From NCBI GenBank assembly GCA_947501005.1, contig CANMTU010000001.1, forward strand, positions 1,512,501 to 1,576,500: DNA of 64,000 nucleotides, in the 5' to 3' direction. Source of the DNA: an uncultured Erythrobacter sp. (GTDB lineage Bacteria; Pseudomonadota; Alphaproteobacteria; Sphingomonadales; Sphingomonadaceae). Numbering within the stretch: position 1 is the stretch's first letter; every line of letters begins with the position of its first letter. Below the pieces are notes generated by a model that saw only the letters and a program-made list of their open reading frames with translations, did no database searches and had not been told where the DNA came from. Shown here piece by piece: positions 8,520-16,115 of this stretch. The translations under genes were made by a program, and so were the position numbers.

Positions 8520-9581
8520 ATGGCCACCCTGCTGCGTTTCTACGCGTTCTCGCTTCTCTTCACCGCCGTCTGCCTGATCCTCGCGGCATGGTACGGCTAT
8601 GCCAGCACCGGCACGGTCGAGGGGATGCTGTCGATCCTGTGGATCGTCGTGGTCCTTTCCATTCTCGAGGTCTCGCTGAGTTTCGACAATGCGGTCGTCA
8701 ACGCGACCGTGCTGCGCGAGATGGACCCGGTGTGGCAGCGGCGGTTCCTTACCTGGGGCATCCTGATCGCGGTGTTCGGGATGCGGATCATCTTTCCGGT
8801 CGCCATCGTCGCCATCGCCGCGGGGCTCGGCCCGGTCGAGGCGGTGCGCCTCTCGCTCGACGATCCGGTCGAGTACGAGAGGATCGTGACCGGCGCGCAT
8901 GTCGCCATCGCCGGTTTCGGCGGGGCGTTCCTGGCGATGGTCGGGCTCTCCTTCTTTTTCGATGCCGACAAGGAGGTCCACTGGATCGGCACGGTCGAAC
9001 GCCAGATCGCTCGCTTTTCCAGCATTCCCGCGATCGAACTGGGCATCGTCCTGCTGCTGATCTGGACGGTCTCGCTGCTCCTGCCCGACGAAGAAGCGTT
9101 GAGTTTCGTCACCGCCGGCGTACTCGGGCTCGTCACCTATATCGCGGTGAACGGCATCGCCGCCGTGATCGAACAGCGCGAGGCGGCGAAGAAGGCCGCT
9201 GGCGAACTGGTTCGCTCGGGCCTTGGCGGGTTTCTCTATCTCGAAGTGCTCGACGCGTCCTTCAGCTTCGACGGGGTGGTGGGCGCCTTCGCCCTGTCGA
9301 ACAACATGATCGTGATCGCCCTCGGCCTGTCGGTGGGGGCGATGTTCGTGCGTTCGATCACCATTCACCTCGTCAAGCAGGGTACGCTGACCGAATATCG
9401 CTTCCTCGAACACGGGGCGTTCTGGGCGATCATCGTGCTCGGCGTCATCCTGCTGTTCAGCGCGCGCTATCACATTCCCGAAACGATCACCGGGTTGATC
9501 GGCGCGGTGCTGATCGGGATCAGTTTCTGGTGGTCTATTCGCTATAACCGGCGGCATCCGGATGTCGCGCAAGCCGAATAG
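8520..9581 (+). CDS. DUF475 / TerC-like integral membrane protein
   Basis: A 353-residue polytopic protein of the TerC-related DUF475 family. Two copies of the family acidic helix motif are visible: SILEVSLSFDNAVVNATVL (about residues 46-64) and YLEVLDASFSFDGVVGAFALS (about 240-260). TerC-fold proteins are linked to tellurite tolerance and to manganese or calcium export. Both SFDNAV/SFDGVV helices keep the conserved acidic residues thought to bind metal. Its last 47 bases overlap the 3' end of the convergent SLC10-like gene, an unusual coding overlap. It probably shares a transcript with panB, but no functional link is known. Confidence 0.82.
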   Translation: MATLLRFYAFSLLFTAVCLILAAWYGYASTGTVEGMLSILWIVVVLSILEVSLSFDNAVVNATVLREMDPVWQRRFLTWGILIAVFGMRIIFPVAIVAIAAGLGPVEAVRLSLDDPVEYERIVTGAHVAIAGFGGAFLAMVGLSFFFDADKEVHWIGTVERQIARFSSIPAIELGIVLLLIWTVSLLLPDEEALSFVTAGVLGLVTYIAVNGIAAVIEQREAAKKAAGELVRSGLGGFLYLEVLDASFSFDGVVGAFALSNNMIVIALGLSVGAMFVRSITIHLVKQGTLTEYRFLEHGAFWAIIVLGVILLFSARYHIPETITGLIGAVLIGISFWWSIRYNRRHPDVAQAE

Positions 9582-10515
9582 AGAGCGGCGCGGCCAGCAC
9601 CAGTTGGAACAGGTGATACAGCAATAGCGGCACGACGATGAACCCCGCCATGGCCGGCGGGAACAGCACCGCGGCAAGCGGAACGCCGATGGCCGCCGAT
9701 TTCTGCGCACCGGCAAACAGGAACGAAACACGGTCCGGGCGGGCGAGCGACAGCGCCCCGCCGGTCAGCCACGCTCCGCCATGAGCGAGTGCCAGCATCG
9801 CCGCCACCAGCGCCACGATGGCGGCCCAGTCGCCCGGCCCGACTCTGGTCCAGATGCCCTGCGTCACCGCGCCGGAAAACGCGACATAGACGGCGATGGC
9901 AATTACCAGCCGGTCCATCCAGACGATCTTCGGCTTGTGCTTCGCGATAAAAGCGGTGGTGCGCGTCTGCACGATCTGGCCGATCGCGAAGGGCAGGATC
10001 AGCACCAGCAGGATCTTGCCGATCGCGCCCGCCCCGATCGCCCCTTCCCCGCTGCCCCCCAGTGCGAGGAACAGCGGCACCGAAACGAACACGCCGAGAA
10101 TGTTGAGCAGCGCCGCCGCGATCACCGACAGGGCGACGCTTCCCCCGCCGAGCGTGCTGTAGGAGGTCGCCGACTGCACGGTGGACGGCAGCACGCCAAG
10201 ATAGAGAAAGCCGGTCGCGATCAGTGGCGGAACGAGGTCGCGCGCGGCGAAATTCGCGCCCAGCCCGAACAGCGCCATCGCGCCGAACACCCAGGCGATC
10301 AAAGGAAGGAAGAACCGCCAATTGGCAAAGCCCGCCAACATGTCGCGCCGCGCGATCCGCATGCCGTTGAGCAGGAACAGGATGAAGATCGCCACATCGG
10401 CAATCGTCTGCGCGATGTCGCGGCCCGCGCCGCTCGCGGGCAGGAACGCGGCCAGAAGGATCGCGCCGACCAGCATGCGCAGCATCGGATCGGCCAGGAG
10501 GGTGCGCAGGATCAT
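9535..10515 (-). CDS. Bile acid:sodium symporter (SLC10/BASS-like) family transporter
   Basis: A 326-residue protein of the SBF-like (YfeH-type) branch of the BASS family. About nine or ten hydrophobic helices are visible. The crossover motif region VLPSTVQSATSYSTLGGGSVALSV near residues 107-130 is characteristic of this branch, and LFAGAQKSAAIGVPLA occurs in the second repeat. Such carriers move organic anions with sodium; the substrate here is unknown. Its C-terminus overlaps the convergent DUF475 gene by 47 bases, and it sits just downstream of prsR on the same strand with a 49-base gap, so read-through is possible. Confidence 0.85.
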   Translation of the reverse strand: MILRTLLADPMLRMLVGAILLAAFLPASGAGRDIAQTIADVAIFILFLLNGMRIARRDMLAGFANWRFFLPLIAWVFGAMALFGLGANFAARDLVPPLIATGFLYLGVLPSTVQSATSYSTLGGGSVALSVIAAALLNILGVFVSVPLFLALGGSGEGAIGAGAIGKILLVLILPFAIGQIVQTRTTAFIAKHKPKIVWMDRLVIAIAVYVAFSGAVTQGIWTRVGPGDWAAIVALVAAMLALAHGGAWLTGGALSLARPDRVSFLFAGAQKSAAIGVPLAAVLFPPAMAGFIVVPLLLYHLFQLVLAAPLSIRLARHPDAAGYSE

Positions 10516-10564
10516 CGTGCGCGCCCTGCTGCCGCGCGGGCCCCTTGTCCAGCGAGGCAGACGA

Positions 10565-11935
10565 TCAGGGCTGGATTTCGTATTGCCTGAGCAGATCGTA
10601 GAGCGTCGGCCGGCTGATCCCCAGCAGCCGCGCCGTGCCCGAGATATTGCCTTCGGTCCGCGCCAGCGCGTGGCGGATCATGCGCCGGTCGGCCGCCTCG
10701 CGCGCCTGCTTGAGGTTGAGCGCGCCCTCGGCCCGCTCGTCGCCCCCGGCAAGATCGAGGTCTTCGGCGTTCACCAGCTTGCCGTCCGCCATGATGACGG
10801 CGCGCTTCACCCGGTTTTCGAGTTCGCGCACATTTCCGGGCCAGGGCCATTCGTCGATCGCCGTCAGCGCATCGGGCGCGAAGCCGCCCACCTGCGGGTT
10901 CATCTCGGCGGCGAAGCGCATAAGGAAATGCTTGGCGAGCAACACCGCATCGCCCGGCCGCTCCGCCAAAGTGGGGATCTTCACCACGATTTCCGCCAGC
11001 CGGTAGAACAGGTCTTCGCGGAAGCGGCCTTCGGCGATCATGGCCTCGAGGTTCTGGTGCGTGGCGCAGACGATGCGCACATCAACCGGGATCGGCTTGC
11101 GCCCCCCGATCCGCTCGATCACCCGTTCCTGCAGGAAGCGGAGCAGCTTGACCTGTAATGGCAGGGGAATGTCGCCCACCTCGTCGAGGAACAGCGTACC
11201 GCCATCGGCCAGTTCGACCTTGCCCTCGCTGGTCCGCACCGCGCCGGTGAAAGCGCCCTTCTCGTGCCCGAACAGCTCGCTTTCGAGCAGGTTTTCCGGG
11301 ATCGCCGCGCAATTGATGGCAACGAACGGGCCGGTCCGCCGGTCGCTCGTATCGTGCAGCCCGCGCGCCAGCAATTCCTTGCCCGTGCCGCTCGCGCCCA
11401 GCAGCATGACCGAAACGTTCGTCGGCGCCACCCGCTCGATCGTACGGGCGACTTTTCCCATTTCGGGCGCCGCCGTCACCATCGTGCCGAGCACGCGCGC
11501 ATCGTCGCCAACCTTTTCCGACAGCTTGCGGTTCTCGTCCTCGATCCGGTGGAGGCCGAAGGCGCGCCTCACGATCAGGCCGAGTTCGTCGATGTCGACC
11601 GGCTTCTTGTAGAAATCGTAGGCCCCGCGCTCGATCGCGGTCAGCGCGCTTTCCCGCGCGCCGTGGCCCGAGGCGACGACCACCTTGGTATCGGGCTTCA
11701 ACTGCATGATCGCATCGAGCACGGCGAAGCCCTCGCTCGTCCCGTCGGGATCGGGCGGCAGGCCGAGGTCGAGCGTGACCACCGCCGGTTCCTCGGCGCG
11801 CAGCAAGGCCAGTGCCTGTTCGCGATTGCCCGCGCTCAACACCTCGTAATCCTCGTAGGCCCAGCGCAATTGTGCCTGCAGCCCCTCGTCGTCCTCGACC
11901 ACGAGCAGTTTGGGCTTGTCGCTTCCCCGGGCCAT
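10565..11935 (-). CDS. prsR: PrsR, sigma-54-type response regulator of PEP-CTERM/XrtA systems
   Basis: A 456-residue NtrC-type regulator in three parts: a receiver domain (LLVVEDDEGLQ; likely phospho-Asp in VVTLDLGLPPDPDG), a sigma-54 AAA+ domain (Walker A GASGTGKE, the sigma-54 loop GAFTGAV, Walker B GGTLFLDEVGDIP) and a Fis-type helix-turn-helix (GNISGTARLLGISRPTLYDLL). This matches the PrsR family, which with PrsK controls exopolysaccharide and PEP-CTERM/exosortase genes. It overlaps the prsK stop codon by one base (TGATG), so the pair is translationally coupled. No exosortase or polysaccharide genes lie next to it in this window. Confidence 0.93.
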   Translation of the reverse strand: MARGSDKPKLLVVEDDEGLQAQLRWAYEDYEVLSAGNREQALALLRAEEPAVVTLDLGLPPDPDGTSEGFAVLDAIMQLKPDTKVVVASGHGARESALTAIERGAYDFYKKPVDIDELGLIVRRAFGLHRIEDENRKLSEKVGDDARVLGTMVTAAPEMGKVARTIERVAPTNVSVMLLGASGTGKELLARGLHDTSDRRTGPFVAINCAAIPENLLESELFGHEKGAFTGAVRTSEGKVELADGGTLFLDEVGDIPLPLQVKLLRFLQERVIERIGGRKPIPVDVRIVCATHQNLEAMIAEGRFREDLFYRLAEIVVKIPTLAERPGDAVLLAKHFLMRFAAEMNPQVGGFAPDALTAIDEWPWPGNVRELENRVKRAVIMADGKLVNAEDLDLAGGDERAEGALNLKQAREAADRRMIRHALARTEGNISGTARLLGISRPTLYDLLRQYEIQP

Positions 11936-14088
11936 CAGGCGGCCTTTGCCTGGCGCCGCTCGGCCGCCTCGAGCATGGGCTTGGCCGAACGCAGCGGCAG
12001 GCTGATGGTGAAGCGCGTGCCCAGCCCCTCGCGCGATTCGACGTCGAGGCGCCCGCCCATCGCCCGGATCGTCTCGCGCGCTTCATACGCGCCGATCCCG
12101 AACCCGCCATCCTTCGAAGAGACGAAGGGTTTGAACAGGCCGTCGCGCTGGAAGGAAGGGGTCATGCCGCAGCCATTGTCGCTCACGCTGATTTTCCCGA
12201 AAATGCCGTCGCTATAGGCTTCGAGGAGGACCGGGCTGTCCGCCTCGCTCGCGTCGATGGCGTTCTGGACGATATGGGTCAGCGCCTGCTCCAGCCCCTC
12301 GATACGGCCGATCACGTCCGCCTGTTCGGACCGGATCAGCGAGATCGGATGGAATTTGGAGAGCCGCAGGGCCACCCGCGTCACCGCGTCGCGCAGGTCG
12401 AACGGCCCGCAGGCCTGCACCGGCCCGCTGCCGTATCGTCCCAGCCTGGCAAGCAGTGCGTTGAGCTTGTCGGCACTGTTCTTGACCGTGATGATCATGT
12501 CGCGCCGGAATTCGGGTTTGTCGGCGTGCTTTTCGGCATTGCGGGTCAGCAGTGACAGCTGGCTCGACAGGTTCTTGATATCATGCATGACGAATGCCAT
12601 CCGCCGGTTGAACTCGTCGAACCGGCTGGCCTCGAGCAGGGCCGCCTGGCCGGCCTGTTCCGCGAGATAGCTGGCGAGCTGCCGGCCGACGATGCCGAGA
12701 ATGTCGAAATCCTCCCAGTCGAGCGTGCGCGGATAGCTCGGGCGGGCGAGGACGACGATGCCCACCAGCCGGTCGAAATGCATCAGCGGCACGGCGGCCC
12801 ATGCCTCGCGGCAGTCCAGCAGCCAGGCCGGGACATGCGCGTCCTCGTCCCGACAGGGCCGGCCCTGCCGCAAGCCGTCGAAATCGGCGATGATTGCTTC
12901 GCGCTCCAACACCTGCGCAAAGCCGGGGGGAATGGTGCCGGACGCGCTCGCCCCCTCGGGCCAGTTCCACCGTGCGCTGCGCTCGAACGTGCCGTGATCG
13001 CCCGCCATGAACAGCAGCCCGCCGGGACTGTCGGTCAGGTCGGCGAGCGAGCGTACGGCGCGTTCCGGCAAGCCCTCCCCGTCACCCTTGGCGCCATTGG
13101 CGATGGTATGGGTGAAGCGCAGCCATTCGGCCCGATAGTCGTAGCGGTGCTTGAACAGGTGCTTCAGCGCCGTGACCCGCGCCCAGCCTCGCATCCGGCG
13201 CGACGGCAACCAGGCCAGCACCAGCACCGCCGCCGCGACCATGAAGCCGACGACGACGAAACGCGCCGTCTCCGCCGATACGGTGTCGAGCCAGCGCACG
13301 ATCACCGCCACCGCGAACACGTAGCCGGCGATGACCAGGAGCGAGAGAAAGGTGAAAGTGGCCGTGCGCGACGGGCGGAATTGCAGCCCGGCCGCAGCCC
13401 GGTTGAACCCGAGCGCGTACCCCAGGGCTGCCAGCGCCGCAATAATCGTATGCACCATGCCCAGCGCCGGCGGCCGCGCGGCCAGCAACCATGCCAGCGT
13501 GTAGTAGTTCAGGGTAAACGCCCACAGGGCGAGCATGGCCGCGACGTTCCAGCCGAGCAGGAGGCGCGATTGCTGCGCAGCGCCGACATACAGATTGTGA
13601 ATCAGGACCAGTGCCCCGACCGCGACGAGGATATGTAGCAGGGCGGACGTTTCGAGCAATCCGGCCCCACTTGCCGCCCCGCCCGCGCCCATGAACGGGC
13701 CAGACAGGAGCAGCAATTGCAACGCCTCGGCCAAAGCGATCGCGGCGACGGCTGGACGGACGAGAGCAATATCCTCATCCCGCCCGTCGAGCGCGAACAG
13801 ACGGAACAGGGCGAAAATCCAAGCAAGGTTGCGCAGGATTTCCGCGCCTTGCGCGAAGACATGCGCCGCGCCGAACGCTGCGACCGCCACGCACCACAGC
13901 CCGGTTGCCCCCAAAGCCGCCGCGCCCGCCGCCCGGTCGCGCCTATGGGTGCCCGCCCCGCGCAAGACCCATGCCGCCGCGACCAGGCACAGGGCCGCCC
14001 CGGCGACGGCACAGCCGAACCCGGCAAACGACGCGAGCGGCCCCGTCATCGGCGGGACCGCCCGGCTTTCCGGCACGGCTTGTGCCAT
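11935..14088 (-). CDS. prsK: PrsK, membrane histidine kinase of PEP-CTERM/XrtA systems
   Basis: A 717-residue sensor kinase. The first roughly 290 residues hold about eight to nine membrane helices, followed by a GAF-like domain (around 320-470) and a histidine kinase core. The phospho-acceptor is His502 in VMHDIKNLSSQL. The ATP-binding part shows IVQNAIDAS (N box), VSDNGCGMTPSF (G1) and GFGIGAYEARETIRAMGG (G2). HDIKN in place of the common HELR is typical of PrsK. It is cotranscribed with prsR. What it senses is unknown. A start at the internal ATG at 14046 is possible. Confidence 0.92.
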   Translation of the reverse strand: MAQAVPESRAVPPMTGPLASFAGFGCAVAGAALCLVAAAWVLRGAGTHRRDRAAGAAALGATGLWCVAVAAFGAAHVFAQGAEILRNLAWIFALFRLFALDGRDEDIALVRPAVAAIALAEALQLLLLSGPFMGAGGAASGAGLLETSALLHILVAVGALVLIHNLYVGAAQQSRLLLGWNVAAMLALWAFTLNYYTLAWLLAARPPALGMVHTIIAALAALGYALGFNRAAAGLQFRPSRTATFTFLSLLVIAGYVFAVAVIVRWLDTVSAETARFVVVGFMVAAAVLVLAWLPSRRMRGWARVTALKHLFKHRYDYRAEWLRFTHTIANGAKGDGEGLPERAVRSLADLTDSPGGLLFMAGDHGTFERSARWNWPEGASASGTIPPGFAQVLEREAIIADFDGLRQGRPCRDEDAHVPAWLLDCREAWAAVPLMHFDRLVGIVVLARPSYPRTLDWEDFDILGIVGRQLASYLAEQAGQAALLEASRFDEFNRRMAFVMHDIKNLSSQLSLLTRNAEKHADKPEFRRDMIITVKNSADKLNALLARLGRYGSGPVQACGPFDLRDAVTRVALRLSKFHPISLIRSEQADVIGRIEGLEQALTHIVQNAIDASEADSPVLLEAYSDGIFGKISVSDNGCGMTPSFQRDGLFKPFVSSKDGGFGIGAYEARETIRAMGGRLDVESREGLGTRFTISLPLRSAKPMLEAAERRQAKAA

Positions 14089-14182
14089 GCCCCGCTATGC
14101 GAGCCCGTCTTCACCCTGCATCCCGATTGCGCCGTGTCCTCATGACCGGTCGTCTATCGCGAGATGGTGAATTCCAGGTAAA

Positions 14183-14205
14183 GGGCGCCCCTGCCGGCGC
14201 CCCTC
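14183..14205 (-). terminator. Hairpin after the small membrane protein gene
   Basis: GGGCGCC (14183-14189) pairs with GGCGCCC (14196-14202) around a CCTGCC loop. On the minus strand it is followed by TTTACC, so it probably ends the transcript of the 98-residue gene upstream. The T-run is short. Confidence 0.5.
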
Positions 14206-14222
14206 ACCCCCGTGCTAATGCG

Positions 14223-14519
14223 TTATTCGGCAACCGATTCCTGCACCGCGTCGCCGGCGCTCTGTGCCGCTTCGCCGATCTCGCCGGCGGCATCGCCGAC
14301 CGAGTTCGCGGCGTCGGTCACCGCATTGTCCTTGGCCACTTCCGCGCCGCTCATCTGGCTGAAGATCACGATGGCCGCGATGATCGCGATCGCCAGCAGC
14401 AGCAGCAGACCCCACCTGGCGCCGCCGTCCGAACGGTGACCGTCATCGGTCACCACGGTATGAGTCGTATGCGTGTTGCCCGACGGCGTGCGGGTTTCGG
14501 TAATCCGTTCTTCGGTCAT
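14223..14519 (-). CDS. Hypothetical single-pass membrane protein
   Basis: A 98-residue protein of no recognised family. Residues 1-34 are polar and Thr/His-rich, residues about 35-55 form one hydrophobic helix (WGLLLLLAIAIIAAIVIFS), and the C-terminal 40 residues are an Ala/Asp/Glu-rich amphipathic repeat (NSVGDAAGEIGEAAQSAGDA). The periodic AA-x-SxGDA pattern resembles the YtjA/CsbD-like or LEA-like stress proteins seen widely in sphingomonads, but I do not claim a family. It is monocistronic, with its own hairpin downstream. Ordinary start ATG at 14519 with an AGGAAGGACG-type ribosome site upstream. Confidence 0.7.
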   Translation of the reverse strand: MTEERITETRTPSGNTHTTHTVVTDDGHRSDGGARWGLLLLLAIAIIAAIVIFSQMSGAEVAKDNAVTDAANSVGDAAGEIGEAAQSAGDAVQESVAE

Positions 14520-14592
14520 GGCATCGTCCTTCCTGTTAGCCTGTTATTGGCTGGAGAACACCGTCAGACCGTGCCGGTTCCGCGATGAATGG

Positions 14593-15972
14593 TTAACGCG
14601 AGTCGAACTCGAACGGCGATCCGGCCCGTCGCAGTGGAGCGAAGCGCAGCTTGCGACCGCGCGGCGGCAATGAGCGTTGCGAGCAATGTTCGCGCAGGCA
14701 TCGGGTACAGCCCGGCCCGATCGGCTGCGCATCGCCCGGACGCAGCGAGAAGTTGCGCGCCGGGGCGAGATCGCCCGCCAAGACCGCCTCGATCCCCAGC
14801 ACCACCGCGAACCGCGCCCCGCCGGGATCGCCCGTTCCCTCGACGCTGCAAGCGCAGGTGAACCAGCCCCCTGCTTCGCCTTCCTCTTCCAGCACGACAT
14901 ACTGGCCGATAATCTCGCCGGCCCGTTCAAACGCCCGGTGCACGTCCCATAGCGGGCAGCTGGCTGCCTCCGCCACGAACCGTGCCGAACTGGCGCCGAC
15001 AAACCGTTTGGAAAACTGTCCCGCCCGGTCGATCCGCAGCATGAAGAACGGCAGACCCCGCTGCCCGACCCGTTGCATGGTGGTGAGCCGGTGGGCGAGC
15101 TGTTCGAAGCTGACTGAGAACCGCCGTTGCAGAACGGGCAGGTCGTAATTCGTCGCCTCGCAGGCGCGCAGGAAGCGGCCATAGGGCATCAGCAACGCCG
15201 CGGCGAAATATCCGTCCAGATGCCGCGCGAACAGGTCGCGCGCCGCCTCGTCGTCGAACCGGGCACCCTGGGCAAGCGTGCGGATCGCGTCGCGCTGTTC
15301 GAGCTGGGCGATCTTCAGGGCAAGGTGGAAGTTGCGCGAGGCCGGGGCCAGCATTTCGGACAGCTGGACCTGCCGCGCATGCAGATCGAGGCGCGACAGC
15401 GTATCGGGCAGCACGTCAGCCGGAAGGATGCGTACCGACAGCTGGTGCCGTTCGCGCAGTCGCTCGGTCAGGGCGACGCCGATATCCGCGCGCGACAGGC
15501 GCATCTCGTCGGCCAGCGCTTCCGCCGCGTGATCGAGATCGGCGAAGTGATTGCGCCACCGTTCAATTTCGCGGCGCGATGCGGTCAGCGGCTCCTCCCC
15601 GGTCTCCAGCGGGCCGCCGGCCCGGTCGTAGAGGCGGGAAAACGCGGCGGCTGCATTGGGCGCGTTGGCGAGAAGCTCCGCCATTTCCTCGCGGTCGATC
15701 GCGAGATCGGCGAAACGCTCGTCGGCGAAACGCCGCGCAAGGCCGTCCACCCCGCCGATCGCCTCGTCCACTTTGAGGGCGGCGGGATCGAAGGCGAATT
15801 CCTCGACCAGCGCCATCACCACCCGCGCGCTCAACGGCCGCTGCCCGCGCTCGATCAGATTGAGGTAGCTGGGCGAGATCGACAGGCGCGCGGCCATGGC
15901 GGCCTGGGTGAGGTCGGCGCGCTTGCGCAGCCTGCGAACCTGCGGCCCGGCGAACAGGGCGGCATCTGCCAT
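14593..15972 (-). CDS. ScfR/RamB-type XRE regulator, likely regulator of aceA
   Basis: A 459-residue regulator with an N-terminal XRE helix-turn-helix (residues 10-65: VRRLRKRADLTQAAMAARL, then SYLNLIERGQRPLSARV), an IrrE/ImmA-like central part (about 160-310) and a C-terminal DUF2083 domain with cysteines (PGCTRCLREHCSQR). This layout matches short-chain fatty acyl-CoA regulators (ScfR) and RamB, which control acetate and glyoxylate-shunt genes in response to acyl-CoA. It is divergent from the isocitrate lyase gene, and the 143-base gap carries two inverted repeats, which strongly suggests that it controls aceA and itself. Whether it activates or represses cannot be told. Confidence 0.88.
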   Translation of the reverse strand: MADAALFAGPQVRRLRKRADLTQAAMAARLSISPSYLNLIERGQRPLSARVVMALVEEFAFDPAALKVDEAIGGVDGLARRFADERFADLAIDREEMAELLANAPNAAAAFSRLYDRAGGPLETGEEPLTASRREIERWRNHFADLDHAAEALADEMRLSRADIGVALTERLRERHQLSVRILPADVLPDTLSRLDLHARQVQLSEMLAPASRNFHLALKIAQLEQRDAIRTLAQGARFDDEAARDLFARHLDGYFAAALLMPYGRFLRACEATNYDLPVLQRRFSVSFEQLAHRLTTMQRVGQRGLPFFMLRIDRAGQFSKRFVGASSARFVAEAASCPLWDVHRAFERAGEIIGQYVVLEEEGEAGGWFTCACSVEGTGDPGGARFAVVLGIEAVLAGDLAPARNFSLRPGDAQPIGPGCTRCLREHCSQRSLPPRGRKLRFAPLRRAGSPFEFDSR

Positions 15973-15974
15973 TT

Positions 15975-15998
15975 TGTAAATTTCCTTACCGATTTACA
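15975..15998. promoter_or_regulatory. Candidate ScfR/RamB operator
   Basis: TGTAAAT (15975-15981) and ATTTACA (15992-15998) form a perfect inverted repeat with a 10-base spacer. It begins three bases upstream of the regulator's start codon, in the divergent gap with aceA. The centre-to-centre spacing of 17 bases could fit an XRE dimer. Assignment to this regulator is inference. Confidence 0.6.
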
Positions 15999-16030
15999 TT
16001 CACCTTGCCATAGCTAACACGTATCCTACA

Positions 16031-16051
16031 ACGAAAAGTGTAAGTTTTCGT
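16031..16051. promoter_or_regulatory. Second inverted repeat in the aceA upstream region
   Basis: ACGAAAA (16031-16037) and TTTTCGT (16045-16051) flank GTGTAAG. A further half-site-like GCGAAAA occurs at 16061-16067. It lies 65 bases from the aceA start, where an operator or leader hairpin would be placed. The binding protein is unknown. Confidence 0.5.
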
Positions 16052-16115
16052 GTCGCGGATGCGAAAACCATGGGAAACAGGCGCCAAGGCCACACGCCAG
16101 GACAGGAGCTTTTCC

